Assembly (NCBI RefSeq): GCF_007559025.1
Contig: NZ_CP041765.1
Span: forward strand, 3,779,501 to 3,843,500
Length of the DNA stretch: 64,000 bases
Direction: 5' to 3'
Source: Tomitella fengzijianii
GTDB taxonomy: Bacteria > Actinomycetota > Actinomycetes > Mycobacteriales > Mycobacteriaceae
The notes under the pieces are model-generated. The model had not been told where the DNA came from and made no database searches. It saw nothing but the letters and a program-made list of their open reading frames with translations. Each line of letters begins with the position of its first letter. Position 1 is the stretch's first letter. Made by a program: the position numbers and the translations under genes. Positions 8,661-17,783 of this stretch are shown piece by piece.

Positions 8661-8679
8661 ATTGTTGACAATCTACAAT
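8661..8679 (+). promoter_or_regulatory. probable GntR operator and -10 box
   Basis: ATTGT-TG-ACAAT (8661-8672) is a perfect inverted repeat of the type bound by FadR-subfamily GntR regulators, one of which is encoded in the following operon (9962). TACAAT at 8674-8679 can serve as the -10 box, which would put the transcript start only about 12-14 bases before the ATG at 8700. No good ribosome site is visible, so the first gene may be translated from a very short leader. Confidence 0.55.
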
Positions 8680-8699
8680 CAGAGAGTGACAGTGACCAC

Positions 8700-9959
8700 A
8701 TGACAGCCTTAAGCCCCCTCCTCAAGCAGGCCACTCCCGTCGTGGTGGATCACGCCGAGGGCTGCTGGATCCACGGCACCGACGGTCGCCGCTACCTCGA
8801 CTTCACCGCCGGCATCGGCGTCACCAGCACCGGGCACTGCCACCCGAGGGTGGTCGAGGCGGCCCGCGCCCAGGTGGGCACGGTGATCCACGCGCAGTAC
8901 ACGACCGTCATGCACAAGCCGCTGCTGGAACTGACGGACAAGCTGGGCGAGGTCCTCCCGCCGGGCATCGACTCGCTCTTCTACGCCAACTCGGGCTCGG
9001 AGGCGGTCGAGGCCGCCATGCGCCTGGCGCGCATGGCCACCGGCCGGCCGAACATCATCGCCTTCCACGGCGGATTCCACGGCCGCACGGTGGCCACGGC
9101 CTCGATGACCAGCTCCGGCACCAAGTTCCGCTCGGGCTACGCCCCGCTGATGGCCGGGGTGCACTTCGCCCCGTACCCCACCGCCTACCGCTACGGATGG
9201 GACGTCGACACCGCCGTCGACTTCTGCCTGCGCGAGCTCGACTTCCTGTTCCAGACCGTCTCCAGCCCGCAGGACACCGCCGCGATGATCATCGAGCCGG
9301 TCCTGGGCGAGGGCGGCTACATCCCCACCCCGCCCCGGTTCCTCGAGGGCCTGCGGGAACGCGCCGACAGGCACGAGATCCTCCTGATCGCCGACGAGAT
9401 CCAATCCGGCGTGGGCCGCACGGGCAAGTTCTGGGGCCACCAGCATTCCACCGTCGTGCCCGACATCATGACCATCGCCAAGGGCGTGGCCAGCGGCTTC
9501 CCCATCTCCGCGATCGCCGCGCCCACCGAGCTGATGTCCACGGCGTGGCCGGGCTCGCAAGGCGGCACCTACGGCGGCAATGCGGTGGCGGCGGCCGCGG
9601 CGGTGGCCACCCTCGACGTCGTCCGCGACGAGGCGCTCGTGGACAACGCCCGCGACCGCGGGGCCTCCCTCCACGCGGCGCTGCGCGGGCTGGCGTCGGC
9701 GCATCCCCGGATCGGCGACGTCCGCGGCCTGGGGCTCATGCAGGCCATCGAGTTCACGGCACCCGACGGCACGCCCGACGTCGCTACCGGTCACGCCGTG
9801 CAGCACGCCGCCGTCGACCAGGGTCTTCTGCTGCTCAACTGCGGGCTCGGCAACGTCGTCCGGATCATCCCGCCCCTCGTCGTCACCGACGAACAGATCG
9901 CCGACGGCGCCGCGCGGCTGTCCGCCGCGATCGAGGCGGTGCTCCAGGGGGAGGAGTGA
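8700..9959 (+). CDS. class III (aspartate/GABA-type) aminotransferase
   Basis: A 419-residue PLP-dependent omega-aminotransferase. It shows YLDFTAGIGVTSTGHCHP near the N-terminus, the NSGSEAVEAAMRLAR PLP-phosphate site, IADEIQSGVGRTGKFW with the cofactor-contacting Asp, and TIAKGVASGFPISA with the catalytic lysine. Such enzymes move the amino group of GABA, beta-alanine or similar amines to an oxo-acid. It opens an operon with a GntR regulator, a D-2-hydroxyacid dehydrogenase and an amidase, so a route from an amide through an amine to an oxo/hydroxy acid is plausible. The exact substrate is not readable. Confidence 0.85.
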   Translation: MTALSPLLKQATPVVVDHAEGCWIHGTDGRRYLDFTAGIGVTSTGHCHPRVVEAARAQVGTVIHAQYTTVMHKPLLELTDKLGEVLPPGIDSLFYANSGSEAVEAAMRLARMATGRPNIIAFHGGFHGRTVATASMTSSGTKFRSGYAPLMAGVHFAPYPTAYRYGWDVDTAVDFCLRELDFLFQTVSSPQDTAAMIIEPVLGEGGYIPTPPRFLEGLRERADRHEILLIADEIQSGVGRTGKFWGHQHSTVVPDIMTIAKGVASGFPISAIAAPTELMSTAWPGSQGGTYGGNAVAAAAAVATLDVVRDEALVDNARDRGASLHAALRGLASAHPRIGDVRGLGLMQAIEFTAPDGTPDVATGHAVQHAAVDQGLLLLNCGLGNVVRIIPPLVVTDEQIADGAARLSAAIEAVLQGEE

Positions 9960-9961
9960 CG

Positions 9962-10705
9962 GTGGCGGCGGCGGGCCTCACCCCGCTCACCGGGCCGCAG
10001 ACCGCCGCGCTCATCGCCGATCAGCTCCGCGAGCTCATCATCGAGGGCGTCTTCCGGCCCGGCGAGCAGGTGGGGGAGGCATTCCTCGCCGGCCGGCTGC
10101 AGGTCTCCCGCGGGCCGGTGCGCGAAGCCCTCCAGCGACTCGCCCAGGAGGGCCTCGTCGTCAGCCACCGCAACCGCGGCATGTTCGTCGTCGAACTCGC
10201 TCCCCGCGACATCGCGGAGATCTACTCGGCCCGGGCGGCGCTGGAGCTCGCCGCCGCCGACGACCTCGCCGGCCGGGCCGCCCCGGAGCGCGCCGCCGTG
10301 GCCGCACGGCTGCGCGCCATCATCGAACCGATGCCGGCCCACGTGCGCCGCGGCGACTGGCCCGCCGTCGCCCGCGCAGACCTCGCGTTCCACTCCACCC
10401 TGGTGGCGCGTACCGGCAACGGCCGCCTGACCCGCATCTACGCCACCCTCGCCGCCGAGACGCGCATCTGCATGCTCGACCTGGGACGGGCCTACCTGCG
10501 CCCGCAGGACCTGCCCGGGGAGCACCACCGGCTGGTGGACCTGCTCGAGGCCGGCGACGGACCGGAACTGCGGACCGCCATCCGCGCCCATCTGTCCACC
10601 GCCGTCGACGACCTGCAGCAGCTCATGCGCGAGCGTGGCGGCGGTCCGCACGGCCCCGCTGAATCCGGCCCAGCCGTACCGTCCAGGAGTAAGCACACAC
10701 CATGA
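9962..10705 (+). CDS. GntR-family regulator, FadR/FCD subfamily
   Basis: A 247-residue protein. The winged-helix domain (residues 10-80) contains DQLRELIIEGVFRPGEQVGE and VSRGPVREALQRLAQEGLV; the FCD domain follows with the metal-ligand pattern around DLAFHSTLVARTGN and GEHHRLVDLLEAGD. FCD proteins sense small carboxylates. GTG 9962 is chosen because AGGA lies six bases upstream; GTG 9956 would overlap the aminotransferase stop but leaves no spacing. The stop overlaps the next ATG (ATGA). It probably binds the ATTGT-TG-ACAAT site at 8661-8672 and controls its own operon. Confidence 0.85.
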   Translation: MAAAGLTPLTGPQTAALIADQLRELIIEGVFRPGEQVGEAFLAGRLQVSRGPVREALQRLAQEGLVVSHRNRGMFVVELAPRDIAEIYSARAALELAAADDLAGRAAPERAAVAARLRAIIEPMPAHVRRGDWPAVARADLAFHSTLVARTGNGRLTRIYATLAAETRICMLDLGRAYLRPQDLPGEHHRLVDLLEAGDGPELRTAIRAHLSTAVDDLQQLMRERGGGPHGPAESGPAVPSRSKHTP

Positions 10706-11748
10706 GCACCGCCAAGCCCGCCGTCGTCGTCATCCTCGAATCCGACGCCGCCCCCCGCCGATTCCCACGCGTGGAGGAGTCCGCCGACGTCCGCTACACC
10801 ACCGCGGAGAACTTGAGCCGCGACCTGCCGGGCGCCGACGTGCTGCTGATGTGGGACTTCTTCTCCGGCGCTTTGCAAGACGCCTGGCCGCACGCGGACG
10901 CCCTGCGCTGGGTGCACATCGCCGCCGCCGGGGTGGACACGCTGCTGTTCGACGACCTGGTCGCCTCCGACGTGACGGTCACCAACTCGCGCGGCGTCTT
11001 CGACCGGCCGATCGCCGAGTTCGTCCTGGGGTCGATCCTGGCCTTCGCCAAGGACCTGCCCCGATCGCTGCGCCTCCAGTCGCAGTCCCGGTGGCAGCAC
11101 CGCGAGACCGAGCGCATCGAGGGGGCGCACGCGATGGTCGTCGGTACCGGGGCCATCGGCCGCGAGATCGCCCGGCTGCTGCGGGCAGTCGGCATGCGGG
11201 TGACGGGGGTGGGGCGGACCGCCCGCGACGGTGACGACGACTTCGGCACCGTCCACGCCAGCGGCGACCTCGCCTCGGTGGTCGGCGACGTCGACCACCT
11301 GGTGCTCGCAGCGCCGCTGACCGAGCAGACCCGCAGGCTCGTCGACGCCGCAGTCCTCCGCGCACTGCCGCCGAGGGCGCGGCTGATCAACATCGCCCGC
11401 GGCGAACTCGTCGTCACCGACGACCTGGTGGCGGCGCTGCGCAAAGGCATGCAGGGCGACGGCATGCAGGACGGCGGGGAGCAGGACGGCGGGGAGCAGG
11501 ACGGCAACGCGCAGGGCATCGCCGGGGCCGCGCTCGACGTGTTCGAGACCGAACCGCTGCCGGCGGACCACCCGCTGTGGTCGATCGACACCGCCATCCT
11601 CACGGCGCACATGAGCGGCGACGCGGCGGGCTGGCGGGACCGGCTCGCCGAGATCTTCGTCGACAACTTCGAGCGATACATCCGCGCGGCGGACCCCGGC
11701 GCGCTGCACAACATCGTCGACAAGCACCGCGGCTACGTGCACGGGTAG
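10702..11748 (+). CDS. D-isomer 2-hydroxyacid dehydrogenase with low-complexity insert
   Basis: A 348-residue NAD-dependent dehydrogenase. The Rossmann motif GTGAIGREIARLLR lies near residue 150, followed by the catalytic trio Arg (NIARGE), Glu (ETEPLPADHPLW) and His (TAHMSG). It interconverts a 2-oxo acid and a D-2-hydroxy acid. Between NIARGELVVTDDLVAALR and GAALDVFE, where relatives have a short loop, residues ~248-272 are a repetitive GDGMQDGGEQ-type insert coded by 15-bp tandem repeats. The insert is in frame and on the surface side of the fold, so the enzyme may still work. It is coupled to the GntR gene by ATGA. Confidence 0.85.
   Translation: MSTAKPAVVVILESDAAPRRFPRVEESADVRYTTAENLSRDLPGADVLLMWDFFSGALQDAWPHADALRWVHIAAAGVDTLLFDDLVASDVTVTNSRGVFDRPIAEFVLGSILAFAKDLPRSLRLQSQSRWQHRETERIEGAHAMVVGTGAIGREIARLLRAVGMRVTGVGRTARDGDDDFGTVHASGDLASVVGDVDHLVLAAPLTEQTRRLVDAAVLRALPPRARLINIARGELVVTDDLVAALRKGMQGDGMQDGGEQDGGEQDGNAQGIAGAALDVFETEPLPADHPLWSIDTAILTAHMSGDAAGWRDRLAEIFVDNFERYIRAADPGALHNIVDKHRGYVHG
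11455..11514 (+). repeat. 15-bp tandem repeats inside the dehydrogenase gene
   Basis: GACGGCGGGGAGCAG occurs at 11470-11484 and 11485-11499, followed by a degenerate unit at 11500-11514 and preceded by shorter related units from 11455. The period keeps the reading frame and encodes DGGEQ repeats. Replication slippage is the likely origin. Confidence 0.85.
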
Positions 11749-11787
11749 TCACCGCACCAGTCCCAGGCGGCAACACAGGAGGAGACC

Positions 11788-13224
11788 ATGGATCCGAACA
11801 CACCCGGCGCACGCCCCGCCGACCTGGCCGACTGGACCGCCACCGAGCTGGCCGACGCGTTCCGGCGCCGCGACGTCTCGCCCGTCGACGCCATCAGGGC
11901 CGTGCTGCGGCGGATCGCCGAACGCGACGCGGACCTCAACGCCTACTGCCTGGTCGACGAGGAGCACGCGCTGGCCGCGGCGGCCGACTCCGAGCGGCGG
12001 TGGACGTCGGGCACGCCCCTCAGCGGCATCGACGGCGTCCCCACTTCCATCAAGGACATCTTCCTCACCGACGGTTGGCCCACCCTCCGCGGCTCGCGCA
12101 CCATCGATCCGGCAGGCCCCTGGACCGAGGACGCCCCCGCCGTGGCGCGCCTGCGGGACGCGGGCGCGGTGTGCCCGGGCAAGACCACCACGCCCGAGCT
12201 CGCGTGGAAGGGGGTCACCGACAGCCCCCTCAACGGCGCCACCCGCACCCCGTGGGACACGGCCCTCACCAGCGGCGGGTCCAGCGGCGGCGCGGCGGCC
12301 GCCGTCTCCGCGGGCATGGGACCGCTGGCCATCGGCACCGACGGCGGCGGATCCGTGCGCATCCCCGGCAGCTTCTGCGGCGTGGTCGGGTTCAAGCCCA
12401 CCTACGGCACCGTGCCCATGTATCCGCCGAGCCCGTTCGGGACTCTCGCCCACGTCGGGCCGATCACCCGCACCGTCGAGGACGCGGCGCTGCTCATGGA
12501 CGTGATCACCGGCTTCGACTCGCGCGACTGGTCCGCGCTGGCCACCCCCACCCGTCCCTACAGCCACGACCAGCACGAGACGGCGACCGGCCTGCGGGCG
12601 CTCGACGGGCTGCGCGTCGCATACAGCCGCACCCTCGGCTTCGCCCCGCTCGACGAGGAGGTGGGCGGCGTCGTCGACCGGGCCGTCGCCGTGCTCGAAT
12701 CGCTGGGCGCGCGGGTGGAGCGCATAGACCCGGGGTTCGAGGACCCCCTCGAGCACTTCGAGTGCCTCTGGTATTCGGGCGCCGCCAAGGCCACCGCCCA
12801 TCTCACCGACGCGCAGCGCGGCCTGATGGAACCGACGCTGCGGAAGGTGTGCGAGCAGGGACTCGAGTACAGCGCACAGGACTACCTGGACGCCATGGAG
12901 GTGCGCATGAACATGGGCGTGCGCATGGGCGCGTTCCACGAGACCTACGACCTGCTCGTCACCCCGTCGATGCCGATCCCGCCGTTCGAGGCGGGCCTGG
13001 AGGTGCCGCCCGGGTGGCAGGGCGAGCACTGGCCCACCTGGTGCCAGTACTCCTACCCGTTCAACATGACCCAGCAGCCGGCCGCGTCGGTGCCGTGCGG
13101 GTTCACCGCGGCGCGGCTGCCGGTGGGCCTGCAGATCGTCGGCCCGCGGCACGCCGACCGGCTGGTCCTCACCGCGGCGCGCGAATACCAGGACGCCACC
13201 GAGTGGTGGCGCGCCAGGCCGTGA
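11788..13224 (+). CDS. amidase, amidase-signature family
   Basis: A 478-residue amidase-signature enzyme. The catalytic lysine is in GVPTSIKDIFLT near residue 90, and the Gly/Ser-rich signature TSGGSSGGAAAAVSAG with cis-Ser and nucleophile Ser (IGTDGGGSVRIPGSFCGV) lies around residues 165-200. It hydrolyses an amide to acid plus ammonia in the cytosol. AGGAGGAG precedes the ATG. It is the last gene of the aminotransferase operon, 39 bases after the dehydrogenase, and could supply the amine or acid handled by its neighbours. Family members vary widely in substrate. Confidence 0.85.
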   Translation: MDPNTPGARPADLADWTATELADAFRRRDVSPVDAIRAVLRRIAERDADLNAYCLVDEEHALAAAADSERRWTSGTPLSGIDGVPTSIKDIFLTDGWPTLRGSRTIDPAGPWTEDAPAVARLRDAGAVCPGKTTTPELAWKGVTDSPLNGATRTPWDTALTSGGSSGGAAAAVSAGMGPLAIGTDGGGSVRIPGSFCGVVGFKPTYGTVPMYPPSPFGTLAHVGPITRTVEDAALLMDVITGFDSRDWSALATPTRPYSHDQHETATGLRALDGLRVAYSRTLGFAPLDEEVGGVVDRAVAVLESLGARVERIDPGFEDPLEHFECLWYSGAAKATAHLTDAQRGLMEPTLRKVCEQGLEYSAQDYLDAMEVRMNMGVRMGAFHETYDLLVTPSMPIPPFEAGLEVPPGWQGEHWPTWCQYSYPFNMTQQPAASVPCGFTAARLPVGLQIVGPRHADRLVLTAAREYQDATEWWRARP

Positions 13225-13236
13225 GCCGGCGGCGGG

Positions 13237-14043
13237 TCAGGACACCGGGATCGTCTCCGCCGCGACCGCGCGCACCCAGGCGCCCTTGACCGCGCGCCAC
13301 TGCTCGTCGTCGTGGCCGGTGCGCCAGTACGGCGAACACGACAGGAGGTCGGGATCGACGAGCCGGCCGGCCAGCAGCACCCGCCGCACGGCACGGGTGG
13401 CGGCCGCCTCGCCGTGCACGAACGCGCTCACCACGCCCTCGGCCCGGGGCAGTGCCGCGACGGCGTCGGCCAGCAGTCGGTCCGGGTCCGCCGCGCCCGC
13501 GCGGTGCACCCAGGTCACCTGCAACTCGCCCGGGCAGTCGAGCCCGATCTCCTCGCCGGCGTCGTGGACTTCTGCGACCACCCGGACCGGACGGCCCGCG
13601 GGCACGGCCTCCGTGCAGGCCGCTATCGCGGGCAGCGCGCTCTCGTCGCCGACGAACAGGTAGGCGTCCGCATCCGCGTGGGGCCGGTATCCGCCTGCCG
13701 GGCCGCGCATCTGCAGCCTGTCGCCGGGCCGCGCCGCGACGGCCCAGCGGCCCGCATAGCCCTCCTCGCCGTGCACGGCGATGTCGAGTGTGAGCTCACG
13801 CCGCGCGTCGTCCCACGTGCGCACCGTGATCCGCCGGGGAAACGGCCGCTGCTCCCTCGGCAGCTCACGCACCTCGGCGTCCTCGAATGGGACGCCGTAC
13901 GGCGCGCCGGCCGGGAGGAAGAAGCAGTTGACGTAGGCGTCGGCGTGGTCGGGTGCCGCGAACCCGGCGAGCCCGTCGCCCCCGAGCACCACGCGCATCA
14001 GATGCGGCGTCAGCGTCTCGGTGCTGATCACTTCTCCGTACAT
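13237..14043 (-). CDS. siderophore-interacting protein (FAD-dependent ferric reductase)
   Basis: A 268-residue ViuB/SIP-type flavoprotein. The FAD-binding barrel holds TPHLMRVVLGGDGLAGF and RRITVRTWD; the NAD(P)H domain holds GPAGGYRP, LFVGDESALPAIA and, at the C-terminus, YWRTGHDDEQWRAVK, a family hallmark. It releases iron from siderophores by reduction in the cytosol. The start (MYGEVIST) has GAGGAG eight bases upstream. An IdeR/DtxR-like box lies about 90 bases upstream at 14131-14149, so iron-dependent repression is expected. It follows efeUOB on the same strand but has its own control site. Confidence 0.87.
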   Translation of the reverse strand: MYGEVISTETLTPHLMRVVLGGDGLAGFAAPDHADAYVNCFFLPAGAPYGVPFEDAEVRELPREQRPFPRRITVRTWDDARRELTLDIAVHGEEGYAGRWAVAARPGDRLQMRGPAGGYRPHADADAYLFVGDESALPAIAACTEAVPAGRPVRVVAEVHDAGEEIGLDCPGELQVTWVHRAGAADPDRLLADAVAALPRAEGVVSAFVHGEAAATRAVRRVLLAGRLVDPDLLSCSPYWRTGHDDEQWRAVKGAWVRAVAAETIPVS

Positions 14044-14130
14044 GGCTTTCACTCCTCGGAGGTCGTCGGTGATGCCAGGCCCGGCGTAACCGAATCGGCA
14101 GTGCCCGGCACAGCAACCCGGCCCAATGCT

Positions 14131-14149
14131 CGAGGTTAGCCTCACCTTA
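14131..14149 (-). promoter_or_regulatory. IdeR/DtxR-type iron box before the siderophore-interacting gene
   Basis: CGAGGTTAGCCTCACCTTA matches the 19-bp IdeR/DtxR consensus TTAGGTTAGSCTAACCTAA at 15 positions, including the AGGTTAGCCT core. It lies between the stop of efeB and the start of the siderophore-interacting protein gene, in the promoter of the latter. Confidence 0.78.
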
Positions 14150-14186
14150 TATCACTGTTTCCGACGGTGACGCGACGGCCGCACCC

Positions 14187-15530
14187 TCAGGCGAACAGCC
14201 CCGAGCCCCAGTGGTCGCCGGAGCCGCCCACCCCCGGCGGCACCGCGAACACGGCGGAGCCGACGTGGGTGATGTACTCGTTGAGCAGGTCGTTGCGGGA
14301 CAGCGCCGTCTGCAGCGGCACGAACTGTTTCTGCGGGTCACGGCAGTACGCGATGAAGAACAGCCCCGCGTCCAGATGCCCCAACCCGTCCGAACCGTCG
14401 GTGAAGTTGTAGCCGCGGCGCAGGATCTGAATGCCGCCGTTCTTCTCCGCCGACGCCAGCCGCACGTGCGCATCCTCGTCGATGAACAGCCCCTTGGGCC
14501 CCTTCGACTGCAGGTCCAGCGGGTCGAACTCGTCGTCCTGGCCCAGCGGCGCCCCCGAGCCCTTCTCGCGGCCGAACACCCGCTCCTGCTCGTGCAGCGT
14601 GGTGCGATCCCACGGCTCGATCTGCATGCGGATGCGCCGGGCCACCAAGTACGAGCCGCCCGCCATCCACGGCTGGTCGTCGGCGCCGTCGACCCACACG
14701 TAATCGTCTACGGCGGCGGAGTCCTCGGCCTTGATGTTGCGGGTGCCGTCCTTGAAGCCGAACAGGTTGCGCGGGGTCTCCTGCGTGGTGGACGTGGACG
14801 AGGTGCGCCCGAACCCCAGCTGCGACCAGCGCACGGCCACCACGCCGAACCCCACGCGCGCCAGGTTGCGCACCGCGTGCACCGCCACCTGCGGATCGTT
14901 GGCGCAGGCCTGGACGCAGATGTCCCCCTCGCTGCGCGCCGGGTCGAGGGCGTCGAGCATGAACCGCGGCATCTGCTCGAGCGCCGCCGGCTTGCGCGCC
15001 GCGATGCCGAACCGGTCCTCGCCCTCGGCGGGCGTGCCCGGCGCGCCGACGAACAGCCCCGGCCCGAAGCCGATCGTGATCGTCAGCTGCGACGGGTCCA
15101 GGCCCAGCGCCTCGCCGGTGTCGTCCGGCGGCGAGTACTCCCCGGAGCCCGTCGCCCCGTCCGGCGTGGCCTGCAGCCCCTGCGACATGCGCTCGGCCAT
15201 CGACGTCCAGGTCTTGAGCAGCGACACCAGCTTCTCGCGCGAGTCGGTGATCACGTCGAAGGCGACGAAATGCATCCGGTCCTGCGCCGCCGTGACGATG
15301 CCCGCCTGGTGGGAGCCGTGGAACGGGACGGTGCCGGCCATCCCGCCGCCGTCCGCAGCGGTGGCCCTGCCGACGGCCGTGCCGACCGCCCCGCCGGCCG
15401 CCGCGCCCACCACGACGCCCGCGCCCGCCAGCCCGAACAGCGAACGCCGGGAGAATCCGCGGCGCGGCGCTTCAACCGTGTCCGCCTCCACCTCGGCGCC
15501 GGAACCTCCGCCGGCCTCCTGCTCACGCAC
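14187..15530 (-). CDS. efeB: Dyp-type peroxidase EfeB, Tat-exported
   Basis: A 447-residue deferrochelatase/peroxidase. Residues 20-60 form a Tat signal (FSRRSLFGLAG, then a long Ala/Gly-rich core). The dye-decolourising peroxidase motif GFKDGTRN gives the distal Asp, and YLVARRIRMQIEPWDRTTL and GLFFIAYCRDP are typical of EfeB. It acts outside the membrane with EfeU and EfeO in iron uptake, oxidising Fe(II) or removing iron from haem. The GTG start at 15530 overlaps the last 8 bases of efeO, which shows tight coupling. Confidence 0.92.
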   Translation of the reverse strand: MREQEAGGGSGAEVEADTVEAPRRGFSRRSLFGLAGAGVVVGAAAGGAVGTAVGRATAADGGGMAGTVPFHGSHQAGIVTAAQDRMHFVAFDVITDSREKLVSLLKTWTSMAERMSQGLQATPDGATGSGEYSPPDDTGEALGLDPSQLTITIGFGPGLFVGAPGTPAEGEDRFGIAARKPAALEQMPRFMLDALDPARSEGDICVQACANDPQVAVHAVRNLARVGFGVVAVRWSQLGFGRTSSTSTTQETPRNLFGFKDGTRNIKAEDSAAVDDYVWVDGADDQPWMAGGSYLVARRIRMQIEPWDRTTLHEQERVFGREKGSGAPLGQDDEFDPLDLQSKGPKGLFIDEDAHVRLASAEKNGGIQILRRGYNFTDGSDGLGHLDAGLFFIAYCRDPQKQFVPLQTALSRNDLLNEYITHVGSAVFAVPPGVGGSGDHWGSGLFA

Positions 15531-16701
15531 CGGCGACCACGCCCTGCACCTGGCTCACCACCGCGGACAGCGCGTCGATCTTGTGCGACAGGTCCCGCCT
15601 CTGCTCCTCGGTGACCTGGTCGTACGACACGAAGCCGTCGCCCTGGCGGAACTGCGCCAGCGTGTCGTCGAGGTCGGCGAAGCGCTGGTCGATCTGCGTG
15701 CCCAGCTCCGGGTTCTGCTCGTCGATGACGGGCCGCACCGAGGCCACCGCCGCCTGCGAGCCGTCCACGTTGGCCTGGAAGTCGTACAGGTCGGTGTGGC
15801 TGAAGATGTCCTCCTCGCCGGTGATCTTGGTGGCTGCCACCTCGTCCAGCAGCCCCTGCGCGCCGCCCGCCACCTGCAGCGGATCCACCGTGAAGTCCGG
15901 GGCGGAGACGCCGTCCGCGAGCTCGTTCAGGTCCGCCATCAGCTGATCGGCCATCGCGGCGCTGTCCGGCTGCAGGCCGGTCACCCACAGGTCCTTCTCG
16001 AGGCGGTGGAATCCCGTCCAATCCTGCCCGTCCGCCAGGTCGGCCTCGCGCAGGTCGATGCGGGGGTCGAGGTTGTCCGGGAAGGATTCGGCGATGGGCT
16101 CGATGCGCTCGTAGTAGGTGCGCACCAGCGGGTACTGGGCCTTGGCCGATTCCACGTCGCCGGCCTTGATCGCGTCGACGAACTGCTGCCCGGTCTGCTG
16201 CAGCGCGTCGATCTGGCTGAGCACGTACCGCTTGTAGCCCTCCGCGGCGGCGACGAGCTTCGCGGACTTGTCGGTGGGCTGCTGCGCCTCGCCGGACACC
16301 GTGAACGTGCTGCGGATGCCGTCGCCGACCATCCCCGGCTTGCAGGCGGTCTCGTAGTCCCCGGGCTGCGGCAGGTTGACGATGAGGGTGCGGGTGAGCC
16401 CCGGCCCGATGTTCTCCACCTCGCCCATCACCCGGTCGCCGTCGTCGTAGACGTAGAACTCCGTGGTCTTCGAGCCGTTGTTGGTGATCTCGAAGGTTCT
16501 CTGACCGGTCTGCCCGGAATCGGCCGAAAGTTCGCACGCGGTGTCGGTGGCGTTCACTGTGATCGCGTCGGCGTCCGCGCCCGACTTCGCGGTGCACGCG
16601 GCCAGCGCCAGCGGGCTCAGCGCGACGAGCCCCGCCGCGACGGGGACGGCCAGGCGGCGCGGCGTGCGGCCGTGCGGGCGGGCGGGGGCATTGCGGGTCA
16701 T
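15523..16701 (-). CDS. efeO: iron uptake lipoprotein EfeO (cupredoxin + M75)
   Basis: A 392-residue lipoprotein. The signal peptide ends in lipobox LALAAC. The cupredoxin-like domain (residues ~45-135) contains TACELSADSGQTGQRTFEI and GDYETACKPGM; the C-terminal M75/imelysin-like domain has the HxxE metal motif in GFHRLEKDLW. EfeO binds iron at the outer face of the membrane and hands it to EfeU. GAAGGAT lies upstream of the ATG. It is the middle gene of efeUOB, 94 bases after efeU and overlapping efeB. Confidence 0.93.
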   Translation of the reverse strand: MTRNAPARPHGRTPRRLAVPVAAGLVALSPLALAACTAKSGADADAITVNATDTACELSADSGQTGQRTFEITNNGSKTTEFYVYDDGDRVMGEVENIGPGLTRTLIVNLPQPGDYETACKPGMVGDGIRSTFTVSGEAQQPTDKSAKLVAAAEGYKRYVLSQIDALQQTGQQFVDAIKAGDVESAKAQYPLVRTYYERIEPIAESFPDNLDPRIDLREADLADGQDWTGFHRLEKDLWVTGLQPDSAAMADQLMADLNELADGVSAPDFTVDPLQVAGGAQGLLDEVAATKITGEEDIFSHTDLYDFQANVDGSQAAVASVRPVIDEQNPELGTQIDQRFADLDDTLAQFRQGDGFVSYDQVTEEQRRDLSHKIDALSAVVSQVQGVVAGA

Positions 16702-16795
16702 GCGGGATCCTTCTTCTTGAACGGATTGGAGGGTCGGGCTGCCGGCCGCTGCCGGAGCGAGGGTGGCGGGGGCCGGCCGCGCCCGCCGGAGCCGG

Positions 16796-17734
16796 TCAGG
16801 CGGTCTGCGGCTCGTCCGCCGCCTGCGGGGCGGGGCCTGGCTCGGCCTGCGGCGCGGCGGGGGCCGGCTTGGGCTTGACCGGACGCAGGAACAGCGGCAT
16901 CACGATGACGATGTAGGCGACCCACACGACGAGCTGCGCCACCGTGGGGTCCGGCCGGAAGTTGAAGATGCCTTGCAGGACGGTGCCGTACCAGCTGGAC
17001 GCGTCGAACGAGTCCGACCAGTCGAACGCCATCGTCGAGCCGCCCGGCAGCACCCCGCCGATCTGCAGTGCGCGCACCCCGTAGCCGAGGATCCCGGCGG
17101 CCACCAGCACGAGGAATGCGCCGGTGTACTTGAAGAACCGCGCGAAGTTGATGCGCACCGCGCCGAAGTACAGCGCCACCGTCAACGCGGCCGCCACCGC
17201 GACGCCGGCCACCAGCCCCACGAGCGGCCACGCGCTGCCGCCGGCGTTCTCGGCATAACCCACCAGGAGCAGCGCGGTCTCAACGCCCTCGCGGCCCACC
17301 GCGAAGAACGCCAGGGCCGTCACCGCCACCGGGCCCACGTCCAGGGCGCGGCTCAGGCCGGCGCGCAGGTGGCCGGAGATCGACGCCGCGGCCGTGCGCA
17401 TCCACAGCACCATCGCGGTGACGATGGCGACGGCCACCAGCGAGGCGATGCCGCTGATCAGTTCGGCCGCGGTGCCCGTGACCGTGGAGGTCCCGAAGTG
17501 GATGCCCGCGAACAGGCCCAGCACCATCAGGACGGCGACGGAGACGCCCAGCCACACCCACTTGAGCGCGTCGCGGCGATCGGACTTGACCAGGAACGCG
17601 ACCAGGATCATCACGACGATGCCGGTCTCGAGGCCCTCGCGGATCCCGATCAGGCCGCTCCCGAAAAGCTGTGTCCAGACGCTAGGGGCGGCGGAATCTG
17701 CCGCCAGCACCGCGCCTGCAGCGAGAACATGCAT
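16796..17734 (-). CDS. efeU: iron permease EfeU (FTR1 family)
   Basis: A 312-residue polytopic membrane protein of the FTR1/EfeU family. Both iron-binding REGxE helices are present: IGIREGLETGIVV near the N-terminus and GREGVETALLLVG in the middle. It transports oxidised iron together with EfeO and EfeB. The C-terminus ends in a Pro/Ala/Glu-rich cytosolic tail. Two starts are possible: 17734 (MHVLAAG, AAGGT upstream), preferred, or 17755 (MKHEGQP). An IdeR-like box at 17784-17802 overlaps the promoter, so the operon is expected to be repressed by iron. Confidence 0.92.
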   Translation of the reverse strand: MHVLAAGAVLAADSAAPSVWTQLFGSGLIGIREGLETGIVVMILVAFLVKSDRRDALKWVWLGVSVAVLMVLGLFAGIHFGTSTVTGTAAELISGIASLVAVAIVTAMVLWMRTAAASISGHLRAGLSRALDVGPVAVTALAFFAVGREGVETALLLVGYAENAGGSAWPLVGLVAGVAVAAALTVALYFGAVRINFARFFKYTGAFLVLVAAGILGYGVRALQIGGVLPGGSTMAFDWSDSFDASSWYGTVLQGIFNFRPDPTVAQLVVWVAYIVIVMPLFLRPVKPKPAPAAPQAEPGPAPQAADEPQTA

Positions 17735-17783
17735 GGGTTGACCTTCGTGTTTCATCGGTCGCCCCAGGCAGGAGCAGGCCGTA

